Source: SCGC-AAA076-P13 sp964276235 (GTDB lineage Bacteria; Pseudomonadota; Gammaproteobacteria; Magnimaribacterales; D2472). From it: a stretch of 64,000 bases of DNA. Where the stretch lies: contig CAXYEK010000001.1 of assembly GCA_964276235.1 (NCBI GenBank), positions 1-64,000 on the forward strand, read 5' to 3'. Within the stretch, counting starts at the first letter, position 1. Every line of letters begins with the position of its first letter. This document shows positions 44,249 to 56,200 of this stretch, piece by piece. The translations under genes were made by a program, and so were the position numbers. The notes under the pieces were generated by a model. The model was not told where the DNA came from. It made no database searches and saw only the letters and a list, made by a program, of their open reading frames with translations.

Positions 44249-44952
44249 TTTTTTTCAAAATAAAGGGCTATACTTTTACCTAAAATAGGATTCAACGATC
44301 TATCTAAAAGATCTATCCACTTTGGCTTTTGCAAGATATGTATCTCTAAGAATTTTTTATACCATCTAATAAGAATATTTGTTTCTTGCGACTTCCAAAA
44401 AAAACATCGCAGCCACCAATAGGCAGAATGAACTGAATGAAACCTTTCAGATTGAATAAATTTAAACCCTCTTTCAGAAACATCATGAATAAGATTTTTT
44501 TTCTTAAAAATTCTTAAATGTCCGCCAGGTTGATTTTGATATTCCTTTGATAATGCCCAGCAAATCCTTTCAGGAAACTCAGCGGGAACGCTAGCTAAAA
44601 ATTTTCCACCTGGTTTTAAAACTCTATTTATTTCAGTTATAGCGTCTCTGTATTCATGCAAGTGCTCTAAAACCTCAGAACAAACAACTAAATCAAAAGT
44701 ACTATCTGCAAAAGGAAGAGAGTAAGCTGATCCACTCAGAAAAGTAGTAGTGTTATTACTTAATGATTCAAAAAGCTCCAATCCTTCTTGTGACTTATCT
44801 AATGATTCTAGGTGAGGATCTAATCCAACGCATTGTAAATCTGGAAATTGCTGCATTGCTCCAAATATGTGCCTGCCTTCACCACATCCAAGGTCAAGCA
44901 TGATTCCACTTTTGTTATCTAATTTAACTTTGTTAAAATTAAAGGTCAGCAT
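44245..44952 (-). CDS. Class I SAM-dependent methyltransferase (Methyltransf_11 type)
   Basis: The 235-residue protein has motif I IMLDLGCGEGRHIFGA (about 17-32), motif II CVGLDPH, and FDLVVCSEVLEHL near 86-98, then INRVLKPGGKFLASVPAE. Substrate is unknown. It sits between the GT4 gene (14-bp overlap) and the toroid gene (ATGA overlap), so the three are almost certainly one transcript and one pathway, perhaps modifying a glycan or lipid. Confidence 0.82.
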   Translation of the reverse strand: MLTFNFNKVKLDNKSGIMLDLGCGEGRHIFGAMQQFPDLQCVGLDPHLESLDKSQEGLELFESLSNNTTTFLSGSAYSLPFADSTFDLVVCSEVLEHLHEYRDAITEINRVLKPGGKFLASVPAEFPERICWALSKEYQNQPGGHLRIFKKKNLIHDVSERGFKFIQSERFHSVHSAYWWLRCFFWKSQETNILIRWYKKFLEIHILQKPKWIDLLDRSLNPILGKSIALYFEKK

Positions 44953-46189
44953 TTTTATGATCCTCTATAGTTTTATAAATAATATTTTCATATTCTTGAG
45001 TAATTTTTAACCAATTAAAGTTATCAATTATATGCTGTCTTCCTTTTTCGGCAATAATTTTATATTGATCATAGCTGCTAAAAATTATACTTATAGATTT
45101 TGTTAAGGTTTCTTCATCCTTTGCTGGTATTAGGCATGCAAAATCTCCTGTGAGCTCTGGGATTGAAGATGTTTTTGCTGCAATTAAAGGAACACCACAA
45201 CTCATAGCCTCAATGACAGGATATCCAAAGCCTTCATATAAAGAACTTACAATAGATATTGAGCTCTTTGCATACTCTTTTGCTATATCTTCTTTAGTAA
45301 GACCAGTCTTGAAATGAACTTTTTCTTGAATATTTAATCTTTTTATTAATCGCGCAGTATGGCCTTCTTCTTTTAGTTTTCCTATTACTATTAATTCTAT
45401 TTCAGGAAGATTTTCTTGAAGAATTGATAAAGCTTTTAGAGTGTAATCTAAGCCTTTTAGAGGAACATCAGCGCTTGCAGTAGTTATTAATCTATATGGC
45501 TTTCTCTCAATACTATTATCAGGTGAAAAAACATCTGTATCTATTCCATTATTGATTACAGTGATCTTATTTAAGTTGCAATCAAAGTCATAAGCTATAT
45601 CTTTTTTTGAGTTTTGAGACGGAGTTATGATTCTATTTATCTTTGGAGCAACTTTTTTTTGCATTCTTAAAAATGAATACCATCTATATCTTGATAATTT
45701 ATATAAAAATTTTGAGCTTGCTTCAAGCTCATGACTAAAATCTTTGGTTATTGGATGATGAATGATTTCTATAAAGGGCATTTTTTTTTGAATATCTAGC
45801 ATTCCATAACTTATGGATTGATTATCAATAATTACGTCATATTGTTTTTCTTCAAGAAAGTTTTTAGCTCTTACTCCAAAAGTTCTCATTTCAGGAAAAC
45901 CTCCAAATAAAGTAGATATGAATTCGTAAAAATCTATAAGCTTTTTTTTCTTTTTATTTACAAAGATTTCAACTCTTTTTTTAAATGAAAAGGTTTGAAA
46001 AAGATCTAGGCCAGGTAGTTTTACTAAGTTAACTTCATCAAAGAGATCTGGATACGGGGGGCCTGAAATAACATCCACTTTATGACCCATGATGATCAAT
46101 GCTTTAGAAATATCATGGACATAAACCCCTTGCCCACCGCCATATGGAGCGCTTCTATAGCTAAGAATTGCAATTTTGAGCTTAGGCAA
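44939..46189 (-). CDS. Glycosyltransferase family 4
   Basis: This 416-residue GT-B enzyme has an N-terminal GGGQGVYVHDISKAL acceptor-domain signature. The C-terminal donor domain has INNGIDTDVFSPD (about 215-227), PLKGLDYTLKAL and the E-x7-E motif in SLYEGFGYPVIEAMSCGVPLI. It should transfer a nucleotide-activated hexose with retention. The start is TTG at 46187-46189, 10 bp after the ilvE stop. Acceptor unknown; the adjacent waaA and lipid A acyltransferase make a lipopolysaccharide or glycolipid product plausible. Confidence 0.87.
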   Translation of the reverse strand: MPKLKIAILSYRSAPYGGGQGVYVHDISKALIIMGHKVDVISGPPYPDLFDEVNLVKLPGLDLFQTFSFKKRVEIFVNKKKKKLIDFYEFISTLFGGFPEMRTFGVRAKNFLEEKQYDVIIDNQSISYGMLDIQKKMPFIEIIHHPITKDFSHELEASSKFLYKLSRYRWYSFLRMQKKVAPKINRIITPSQNSKKDIAYDFDCNLNKITVINNGIDTDVFSPDNSIERKPYRLITTASADVPLKGLDYTLKALSILQENLPEIELIVIGKLKEEGHTARLIKRLNIQEKVHFKTGLTKEDIAKEYAKSSISIVSSLYEGFGYPVIEAMSCGVPLIAAKTSSIPELTGDFACLIPAKDEETLTKSISIIFSSYDQYKIIAEKGRQHIIDNFNWLKITQEYENIIYKTIEDHKNADL

Positions 46190-46199
46190 AATAATCTAA

Positions 46200-47120
<921 letters not shown>

Positions 47121-47185
47121 ATTTACAAGATATAATAACGAAGCATTATTATGACAAACTAAAACAGATAACTAAAGGAAAAAAA

Positions 47186-48559
47186 ATGATTGTATCTAGT
47201 TCAATATTTAGAGAATACGACATAAGAGGAACTTATCCAGAGCAGCTTAATGAAGAAACAATAAAAATCATAGCTAGAGCTATTTCGGTAAAATGTCATA
47301 AGGAAGGTATTACAACATTAGCAGTTGGAAGAGATGGGAGATTGTCTGGTGAATCATTATTAAATGCTTTTTGTGATGGGCTTATCGATAAAGGCATTAA
47401 CGTAAATAATGTTGGTTTAGTTACAAGCCCCCTTCTGTATTTTGCAGCAAAAAAACAAAATTCTAAAAGTGGCATCATGATCACTGGTAGTCATAATCCA
47501 AAAAATTATAATGGCATAAAAATGGTTATAAATGATCAGCCAGTTGCTGGTACTGAAATACTTTCGCTAATAAAAGATGTTGACTCTGAAAATATTTCTG
47601 CCAAGGGAATTATCGAATATAACGATATAAAAAAGGATTACATAGATGAAGTTTGTAAGAATATAAACTTAAAAAACCCTCAAAAATTAAAAGTTGTTCT
47701 AGATTGTGGTAATGGAGCTGCGGGGTGTATTGCACCTGACATGTTTAAAAAATTAGGTTTTGAGGTGCATGAACTTTTTAGTGAGGTAGATGGGAATTTT
47801 CCTAACCATCACCCTGATCCAGGAAAAATAGATAACTTAAAAGATCTAATATCAAAAGTTACAGAATTAAATGCTGACGTAGGCTTGGCTTTTGATGGGG
47901 ATGGAGACAGGTTAGGTCTTGTAACGAATAAGGGAGAGGTTGTTTTTCCTGATAAGCTAATGATGTTATTTTCTGAAGATATTCTTTCAAAAGAAAAAGG
48001 AAAAATAGTTTTTGATGTTAAATGTTCAAATCATCTAGAAAATTTAATAACAAAGAGTGGAGGTGAGGCAATAATGTCGCCAACCGGCCATTTCCATATT
48101 AAAAATGCTATCAAAAAGACTGGAGCTTTGTTAGCTGGTGAAATGAGTGGCCATATATTTTTTAATGATAAATGGTACGGCTTTGATGATGGGCATTATG
48201 CTGCTTTAAGAATTGCAGAAATAATTTTAAATTCAAATATGTCTATTTCTGAATTAGTTAGAAATCTCCCAAAATCTTATTCTACTCCTGAACTCAATAT
48301 AACTGTTACTGATGAAACTAAATTTTCTATAATAGAAAATTTTGCTGCTCAGTGTTCTCTTGATGGCGATAAGATAACTATTGATGGACTAAGAGTTAAT
48401 TTTAAAAATGGTTGGGGTTTAATAAGAGCCTCAAATACTACTCCTAAATTAGTTCTTCGCTTTGAGGGCGATACCTTGAAAGATATGAACAGCATAAAGG
48501 ATGAATTTATATCAGAACTCTCTCGCATTTGCCCTGAGATTGAGATAAATTTAGATTAG
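47186..48559 (+). CDS. algC: Phosphomannomutase / phosphoglucomutase
   Basis: From ATG 47186, preceded by AAAGGA (457 residues). The alpha-D-phosphohexomutase motifs are IFREYDIRGTYP at the start, the phosphoserine loop MITGSHNPKNYNG (Ser102), the metal loop AFDGDGDRLGLV and the sugar-binding GEMSGHIFF. RASNTTPKLVLRFE is the C-terminal phosphate site. AlgC-type enzymes supply mannose-1-phosphate and glucose-1-phosphate for lipopolysaccharide and other glycans. It is followed by slmA after 2 bp. Confidence 0.93.
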   Translation: MIVSSSIFREYDIRGTYPEQLNEETIKIIARAISVKCHKEGITTLAVGRDGRLSGESLLNAFCDGLIDKGINVNNVGLVTSPLLYFAAKKQNSKSGIMITGSHNPKNYNGIKMVINDQPVAGTEILSLIKDVDSENISAKGIIEYNDIKKDYIDEVCKNINLKNPQKLKVVLDCGNGAAGCIAPDMFKKLGFEVHELFSEVDGNFPNHHPDPGKIDNLKDLISKVTELNADVGLAFDGDGDRLGLVTNKGEVVFPDKLMMLFSEDILSKEKGKIVFDVKCSNHLENLITKSGGEAIMSPTGHFHIKNAIKKTGALLAGEMSGHIFFNDKWYGFDDGHYAALRIAEIILNSNMSISELVRNLPKSYSTPELNITVTDETKFSIIENFAAQCSLDGDKITIDGLRVNFKNGWGLIRASNTTPKLVLRFEGDTLKDMNSIKDEFISELSRICPEIEINLD

Positions 48560-48561
48560 TA

Positions 48562-49131
48562 ATGAAAGAAGACAGAAAAAATATAATTTTACAGTCACTA
48601 GCTAGTCTTTTAGAAGAAAGAAATTTATCAAAAGTTACCACTTCTCTTTTGGCTGAAAAATCAAAAATTACTGAGGCTGCTCTTTACAGACATTTTCCTA
48701 GTAAAAGAGCTATTTATGCTGAATTATTTTCATTTTGCGATGAAGCTATATTCGCTAAATGTGGGGAATTAAAGAAATCTAAACTTAGCTCCAAAGAAAA
48801 GACGAAGAACGCATTTCTATTCTTTATGATTTTTATTGAAAAAAATAAAGGCTTTGCAAGGCTGTTATCAAGAGAAGCCCTTTCGGCAGATGAAAAAAAT
48901 GTTTCCGATTCCGTGAATCTATTTTTTGAGAGGTTTGAATTATCAATAAAACAAATGCTGTCTGAAGATTCAGATAATCTCATTACTCAAGCTGGCATAT
49001 CTTCTCAATTAATTATTACTTGTCTTGAGGGAAATGTTGGAAGGTATATTAGATCAAAGTTTAAAGATACTCCAAGCACTTATATTGAAAATGTATGGGA
49101 ATTACTTTCAATAAGTATATTTAAGTCTTAA
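48562..49131 (+). CDS. slmA: Nucleoid occlusion factor SlmA
   Basis: The 189-residue TetR-family protein matches SlmA beyond the DNA-binding domain: ILQSLASLLEE at the start, TEAALYRHFPSKRAIYAEL (recognition region, about 35-53), NKGFARLLSREALS, LFFERFELSIKQML and LEGNVGRYIRSKFK. SlmA binds chromosomal sites and blocks FtsZ ring assembly over the nucleoid. The family is limited to gammaproteobacteria and some relatives, which supports the taxonomic reading. Its stop overlaps the mrcA stop by 4 bp. Confidence 0.88.
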   Translation: MKEDRKNIILQSLASLLEERNLSKVTTSLLAEKSKITEAALYRHFPSKRAIYAELFSFCDEAIFAKCGELKKSKLSSKEKTKNAFLFFMIFIEKNKGFARLLSREALSADEKNVSDSVNLFFERFELSIKQMLSEDSDNLITQAGISSQLIITCLEGNVGRYIRSKFKDTPSTYIENVWELLSISIFKS

Positions 49132-51570
49132 TTGATAGTATTTTCGTCTAAAAACAATTCAAAATAAGTATCAGCATTTTGAGAATTCTCAATCTTCCCT
49201 GTTTCGCCACTAACTCTCACAAAAGATATATTTTCTGGTATTGATTTTTGCTTTATTTCTAGATCAATAAGTTGATTGCTCATGTAATCAAGCCATATAG
49301 GCAAAGCTATTGTAGAGCCATATTCGTTTTCTCCTAAGGAAGAAAAATTATCAGTGCCAACCCAAACTGTAGTTGCTAAATCTTCATGGAAACCAGAAAA
49401 CCATGTGCTTATAGCATCGTTTGTGGTACCTGTTTTTCCTGCAATATCATCTCTATCTAAGAATGCCGACTTTCTTCCAGCAGTTCCTTTTTTCATAAAT
49501 TCTTCAAGAATATCTTTAACTAAATATGCTACGCGCTCATCAATAACTTTATTTTTTATGGACTTAGGTTTTGTTAAAAAATAAGGTCTTTTTACATTCA
49601 TCTCTAAAGTATTAAGCCATGGAAAAGCTGTTAGATTTTTATCATTCTCAAATTCTATAAAGTCGTCATGAGAATATATTAGATTGCCGTCTCTATCTTC
49701 AATTTTTGTAACGTAATATGGATCTACTAAATAACCTCCATTAGCAATCACACTAAACCCTCTAACCATCTCAACTGGAGAAAAGTTACCTGATCCCAAT
49801 GCCAAAGAAAGGTCTGATGGTAATCTAGATTTTTCAAATCCAAAGTTATTTATATAATTATGGGACTTCGCAATACCTAATTCTCTTAACAGCTTTATTG
49901 AAACAATATTAATAGATTTAATTAGTGCTTCCCTTAGAGAAGTTGGCCCATAAAATTCGCCAGTATAATTTTGAGGCTTCCATATACTTTCAAGATTCTT
50001 GTCCTCAAAAGCAATAGGTGCATCATTTATTAATGAAGATAGATTGTAGCCATTCGCAAGGGCAGTAGCATATATAAAAGGTTTAAAGCTGGACCCAGAT
50101 TGAGGGATAGGAAAGCTTAATTCTATCAAAATTACTTTTATCAAAATTAGTACCAGCAACATAGGCTTTTACAGCTCCTGATTTAGGATTAATTGAAATT
50201 AGAGAAGATTCAGCTTCTGGCATTTGATCAAGAATAAAAAAGCCATCTTCCTTTTTAAGGTAAACAAAGTCACCTACTTTCAAAAAATCTTTAAATGACT
50301 TTGGAATTGGTCCTCTCTGGTTAATAGATATTTTTTTTCTTGCCCATTCATATTCTGAAGTCCATTTAACTATTTCTATCTCAAGGTTATCATTTAATAT
50401 ATAGGCTTCTTTATCTTCTACATTTATTACAATACCTTTTATAAAATTCTTATAAAAAGCATATTGATCAAAGATAGAACTGATTTTATTTGTAATTAAA
50501 TTATCATCATTTAAAGAGTCCTTATCATCACTAATCTCAAAGAGAAAATCAGTATTTGATGCTTTCAGCGAATTCAGCTGGTCTTCGTTGAAAGTCTCCA
50601 AGAAGTTATCAGCCTCCATCCATCCATGTCTTTTGTGATAGGCCGATAGTTGAGCTAGCACGCTTTTTTGAGCACTTTCTTGTGCTTTTGAATTAAGAGT
50701 TGTGTAAATTGACCACCCCTTTTTATATGCTTGAAGGCCATATCTTTTGATAATGTCTTGTCTTGCTAATTCAGCAAGATGTCTTGCATCAATATCATAT
50801 AGATTAATATTTTTTGAAACTTGTAAAGGCTCAGATCTGGCTTCACTAAATTCTTTGAAGGTAATTAATCTTAACTTCAACATTCTTGATAATATCCAAT
50901 CCCTTCTTTGTTTTGTCCTTAAGGGCGCTTTGATTGCATTTATTCTTGATGGGGACTGAGCCATAGCAGCAATTGTTGCTGATTCTGCAAGATTTAAGTC
51001 AAGAGTATTTTTATTAAAGTAAGTATTTGCAGCCGCTTCTACCCCATAGGATCTATTGCCAAAAAAGTTTCTATTAACGTAAAGTTCAAAAATTTGTTCC
51101 TTAGAAAGTTCGCTCTCAAGTTGTAATGCAAGAAAAATTTCTTTAATTTTTCTTGTGATAGTTTGATCTCTTGTTAAAAGATAGCCACGAACAACCTGCA
51201 TTGAGATAGTCCCCCCACCTCCAAAACACCCTCTAGGGCTCATACATCTAATAACAGATCTAAATAAACCTGTATAACTAATACCCTGATGATTAAAAAA
51301 ACCATCATCTTCTGCAGCTAAAAAAGCATTTTTAATATCAATAGGTATATCTTGAAAATCTAAAGGCCTTCTTTTAATCTCTCCAAACTCACCAATTAAC
51401 ACTCCATCTTCTGTATATACCTTTAAAGGCATTTGTAGTTGAGATTGATCAACTAGTGATATCTCTGGAAGATTTGGTTTTAAACTAAAATATGTAAGAA
51501 ATATTGCCAAAATAGCTATCAAACAGCTTGAAATACTTAGAAAAAATAGAACTTTGATTGTTTTTAACAT
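49128..51570 (-). CDS. mrcA: Penicillin-binding protein 1A, frame broken by a single-base insertion
   Basis: The N-terminal part (50083-51570, 495 residues) has a membrane anchor, the glycosyltransferase domain with FLAAEDDGFFNHQG and GGGTISMQVVRGYLL, and an OB-like insert. The other frame holds the transpeptidase: SGSSFKPFIY (active Ser and Lys), KSINIVSIK (SxN) and AGKTGTTND (KTG). Removing one base of the GGG at 50104-50106 joins FDRIKLSY to PQSGSSFKPF, the family spacing. The joined length is about 813 residues, normal for PBP1A. It polymerises and crosslinks peptidoglycan. Probably a sequencing error. Confidence 0.9.
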
Positions 51571-51676
51571 ATATTATTTCAAGATTTTAGCATTCTAGAA
51601 TACATCTTTTAATATCAAAAAAACTATTTTATATAGTTCGATGCTAAAATTAGCCATCTTTAGGTGAATCTAAATT
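51571..51676. promoter_or_regulatory. Divergent mrcA / aroK intergenic region
   Basis: This 106-bp AT-rich spacer lies between divergent genes. Toward aroK there is TAAAAT near 51646 and AGGTGA at 51662, a plausible -10 and ribosome-binding site. Nothing else is apparent. In Pseudomonas the pilMNOPQ genes lie between ponA and aroK; they are absent here. Confidence 0.35.
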
Positions 51677-52186
51677 ATGAACATATTTATAGTCGGTCCA
51701 ATGGGCTCAGGCAAATCAACAGTTGGGAAAATAATTTCTAGTGAATTATTTCTAACTTTCTATGATACTGATGAAGAAATAGAAACTAGAACTGGTGCCT
51801 CTATAGACTGGATATTTGATTTAGAGGGCGAGGAAGGTTTTAGAAAAAGAGAAAGTAAAATTCTTGAAGACATGGTTCATAAAAATTCAATTGTTCTTTC
51901 GACTGGTGGCGGAATAATTCTTTCAGAGTCTAATAGGGAGATGCTTTCTTCTAGAGGTACTGTATTTTATCTAGCTACTCCAATTGCAGTTCAGCTTGAG
52001 AGAACCTCTAAAGATAAAGATAGACCTCTTCTTAAGAATGGAGATCCTGGAGAAATTCTTAAAAATTTACATCTAGCTAGAGAAAGTCTTTATAAAGAAG
52101 TTGCTGACTATTCTGTCAATACTGAGGGTAAATCGAGTCAAGAAGTATCTTCTGAAATTATTAAGTTAGTTAAGAACTATGGCTAA
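51677..52186 (+). CDS. aroK: Shikimate kinase
   Basis: The 169-residue P-loop kinase starts IFIVGPMGSGKSTVGKIIS (Walker A about 7-14), then FYDTDEEIETRTG, FRKRESKILEDM, LSTGGGIILSE and KDRPLLKNGD (lid region). It phosphorylates shikimate. It overlaps aroB by 8 bp in the conserved aroK-aroB pair. Confidence 0.95.
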   Translation: MNIFIVGPMGSGKSTVGKIISSELFLTFYDTDEEIETRTGASIDWIFDLEGEEGFRKRESKILEDMVHKNSIVLSTGGGIILSESNREMLSSRGTVFYLATPIAVQLERTSKDKDRPLLKNGDPGEILKNLHLARESLYKEVADYSVNTEGKSSQEVSSEIIKLVKNYG

Positions 52187-53249
52187 AGTTATTAGGGTTG
52201 GAAAAAAACCATCACAATACAATGTAATAATTGCAAAGAATGCTCTTACGAAATCTAATCTATTAAATCACTTAAAAACAAAGAATAAAGTTCTAATAAT
52301 TACTGATTCTGGTGTACCAAAAAAATATTTGCAAGAATTAAAAGAGCTTATAAAAGACAAAAAAAAGGTTTTCGTCCACATTTTAGATGAAGGAGAGAAA
52401 TCTAAGTCTTTTTCCTCATACATAAAAATACAGGAGAGATTAGCTGATCTCAAATTTGATAGATCAGATTCTATGATAGCCCTTGGTGGAGGAGTTGTAG
52501 GAGATATTACAGGTTACTGTGCCGCAACTTATCTTAGAGGTATTGATTTTGTCCAAATCCCCACAACACTTTTAGCCCAAGTAGATTCATCTGTCGGCGG
52601 CAAAACTGGGATAAATATAAAACAAGGGAAAAATTTAGTTGGTTCATTTTATAATCCAAGCTTAGTACTAATTAGCAGCAAGTACTTAGAAACATTATCT
52701 GAAAAAGAGTTTAAGTCAGGTCTTGGTGAGGTTATTAAATATGCGTTTATTGGAAATAAAAAACTATATAAAATAATTCAAGATAATCCAGAAAGTATTA
52801 AATCTAAAAAACTAAATATTTTAGAAAAAATTATTGAGGAATCTATTAAAACAAAATCGAAGATCGTTACTCAAGATGAAAAGGAGAGCGGTATAAGAGC
52901 AATATTAAATTTTGGCCATACTTTTGGTCATGCTATTGAAGCTCATAACAAATATAAAAAAGTAAGTCATGGAGCTGCAATCACATTGGGAATGGTAATA
53001 GCTTCTAAAATTTCTTATTTTGAAGGACATATCAAAGCATCTCATTTAGATAATATTATTAACTTAATGGAATCTTTAGATTTAAATACAGACTATAAAA
53101 AATATAAATTTAAAGATTTAAATAAATTTATATTAAATGATAAAAAAGTTTCTAAAGGGAAGTTGAATTTAGTTTTGATTAACGATAAGGGTCAAGCCTT
53201 TAAAACTGATAAATTCAATACTAAAAATTTAGAAAAGTCCTTTATTTAA
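52179..53249 (+). CDS. aroB: 3-dehydroquinate synthase
   Basis: The 356-residue NAD- and zinc-dependent enzyme has MIALGGGVVGDITGYCAATYLRGIDFVQ in pieces near 98-125, QVDSSVGGKTGIN, LNFGHTFGHAIE with the metal histidines and KVSHGAAITLGM. It cyclises DAHP, the product of the synthase at 18321. The C-terminal region is lysine-rich. Its stop overlaps the gltB stop on the opposite strand by 4 bp. Confidence 0.95.
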   Translation: MAKVIRVGKKPSQYNVIIAKNALTKSNLLNHLKTKNKVLIITDSGVPKKYLQELKELIKDKKKVFVHILDEGEKSKSFSSYIKIQERLADLKFDRSDSMIALGGGVVGDITGYCAATYLRGIDFVQIPTTLLAQVDSSVGGKTGINIKQGKNLVGSFYNPSLVLISSKYLETLSEKEFKSGLGEVIKYAFIGNKKLYKIIQDNPESIKSKKLNILEKIIEESIKTKSKIVTQDEKESGIRAILNFGHTFGHAIEAHNKYKKVSHGAAITLGMVIASKISYFEGHIKASHLDNIINLMESLDLNTDYKKYKFKDLNKFILNDKKVSKGKLNLVLINDKGQAFKTDKFNTKNLEKSFI

Positions 53250-56200
53250 GCTGCATTTGCAGTTGTTGCTTTTAGCAAGTCTTGAATATTGGAAGCTGCT
53301 GGAACTACTAACCAAAAATAAGGTTCATACCTATCAAAATCTTCAATAAGCTCTTTAGCTTTAGAGCTATTTGTATGTTTGTAATGAGCAGCAATCGTCT
53401 CTTTCAAATGCTTTCTATGAGATTGCATTTCTTCAGTTGTAATTCTTTCTAAATTAACTAAACCTCTATTGCAATTATCAAAAAACGTTCTGTCTTCATC
53501 AAGAACATAAGCAAAGCCACCAGTCATCCCAGCACCAAAATTTGCTCCTACTGGACCAAGAACTGTAACCTGTCCTCCAGTCATATACTCACAACAATGA
53601 TCACCAGATCCTTCAATGACTGCATTAGCACCTGAGTTTCTTACAGCAAACCTTTCACCTGCTCTTCCAGAGACAAAAAGTTCGCCACCTGTTGCTCCGT
53701 ACAAGCAAGTGTTACCAACCAAAGAAGTATCGTTATTAAAAGAGGCATAATCACTATTATTTTTTATTACGATAGTACCTCCATTCATGCCTTTACCAAC
53801 ATAATCATTAGCATCGCCTTCAACAGTTAAGCTTATTCCATTTGCATTCCAGCAACCAAAACTTTGACCAGCAGAACCTTTGAAATTTAGATTTATAGAA
53901 TTTTTAAGCCCTTCCTCTCCATATTTCATAGCAACATATCCTGAAATAAGAGCACCAACAGATCTGTCAGTATTTGCAATATCATAATCTAATGATATTG
54001 AGTCTTCTTGATCAATATGGCTCTTAGCATCTTTCATAATTTTTCTAGCTAGAACACCTTTATCCCAAGGTTTATTTTTCTTTGATGTACAAAAGTATGC
54101 TTCATCATTTTTTGAATCTTTATAGAGTAAATCGCTTAAATCAATTGATTGATATTGAGGATCTATATCTTTAATTTTATCTAAGTACTCTGTTTGACCA
54201 ATTATGTCTTCAAGTTTATTTACTCCCATGTTACTTAGATGTTCTCGAACATCATTTGCAATAAATTGGAAATAATTCATAACTTTCTCTTTTTCTCCAA
54301 TGAAATGATGCCTTATAAGATCATCTCTTTGAGTAGCTACTCCTGTGGCGCAATTGTTTAGGTGACATATCCTTAAATATTTACATCCCATGGCTATCAT
54401 TGGTCCTGTTCCAAAGCCAAAAGATTCTGCACCTAAGATGGCAGCCTTAATGACATCAAGACCTGTTTTCATTCCTCCATCAGTTTGAAGTCTTACTTTA
54501 TGTCTTAAACCACTATCTCTTAAACTTTGATGTGCCTCTGCCAAACCTAGTTCCCATGGAGAACCTGCATATCTAATAGACGTAAGTGGACTGGCTCCTG
54601 TTCCGCCATCATGTCCAGAGATAGTAATTAAATCGGCATATGCTTTTGCAACACCAGATGCGATAGTCCCTACACCAGGCTCTGATACTAACTTGACAGA
54701 AACTAAGGCCTTAGGATTAACCTCTTTAAGGTCATATATGAGCTGTGCCAAGTCTTCAATTGAGTAAATATCATGATGGGGCGGAGGAGATATTAGTGTA
54801 ACTCCTGGAGTTGAGTATCTTAGTTTGGCTATTAATTGATTTACTTTTCCACCCGGAAGCTGGCCACCCTCACCTGGCTTGGCTCCTTGTGCAATTTTAA
54901 TTTGGAGAACTTCTGCATTTACTAAATAATGAGGTGTTACACCAAATCTGCCAGATGCTATCTGTTTTATCTTAGACATCTTTGATGTGCCATATCGCTC
55001 AACAGCTTCGCCACCTTCACCTGAATTAGATCTTCCTCCAAGAGCATTCATGGCTTCTGCTAATGTTTCATGAGCTTTAGGTGATAATGCTCCTAAACTC
55101 ATTCCAGCAGAATCAAATCTATTTAAAACTTTCTTTAATGACTCAACCTCACTAATATCAATTTTATTTTTTCCTGAATCTACTTCTAATAAATCTCTCA
55201 ACATTGCTGGAGGCCTATTATCAACCAAAGAGGAATACTCTTTGTATATTTTTTCTGAACCAGAAGTAACAGCCTCTTGAAGCTTTTTAACTATTTCTGG
55301 ATTATAAGTGTGATATTCTCCACCATGAATGTACTTTAAAAGACCTCCAACGTTCATATCTGTAAGATTAGATCTTGCATAATCATCTAAGGTCCTCAAT
55401 TCAACATCTAAATCTTTTAAACTTCTTCCTCTGACTCTGCTGGTTGTATTGGTAAAACATAAATCAACAACATCAATATCTAATCCAACAATTTCAAATA
55501 ACTGTGATCCTCTATAACTAGATATAGTTGAGATTCCCATCTTAGATATAATTTTTAAGAGTCCTTTATTAACGCCTTTCCTATATCTCGCACAATTTTC
55601 ATGAGGAGCACCCTTTAGTTCATTCCTATGAGTTAAATCAAGAATTGTTTGATATGCCAAAGATGGATAAACAGCTGTTGCACCAAAACCAATTAAACAA
55701 GCTATTTGATGAGTATCTCTGGCTGATGATGAGCTTATAATTATATTTGCATCAGATCTTAGTCCAAGTTTTACAAGATTTTGATGCACAGACCCAACTG
55801 CAAGCAACGCATTGATTGGAAGTTTTCCCTCGGAGGTACTTCTTCAACAAGATGAATTATTGATACCCCATTTTTTACCTGTTTAACTACATCTGCTTGT
55901 AATACATTTATAGCCTTTTTTAATGATATTTTTTTATCAAAAGAAAGTTTGATTTCTTTAGATTTAAAGTAAGGATTATTAATAATTGAATTAAGTTTTC
56001 TGTATGAGAGAACTGGCGATGTTGTAACAAGTCTTTTTGCATGCTCTGACGATTCCTCATAAATATTTAACTCTGGTCCATAACAAGTCTCGAGAGTCAT
56101 TACAGCAGCCTCTCTTAATGAGTCGATAGGAGGATTAGTAACTTGAGCAAATTGTTGTCTAAAAAAATCATATACTTGTCTATGCATCTTACTCATTACA

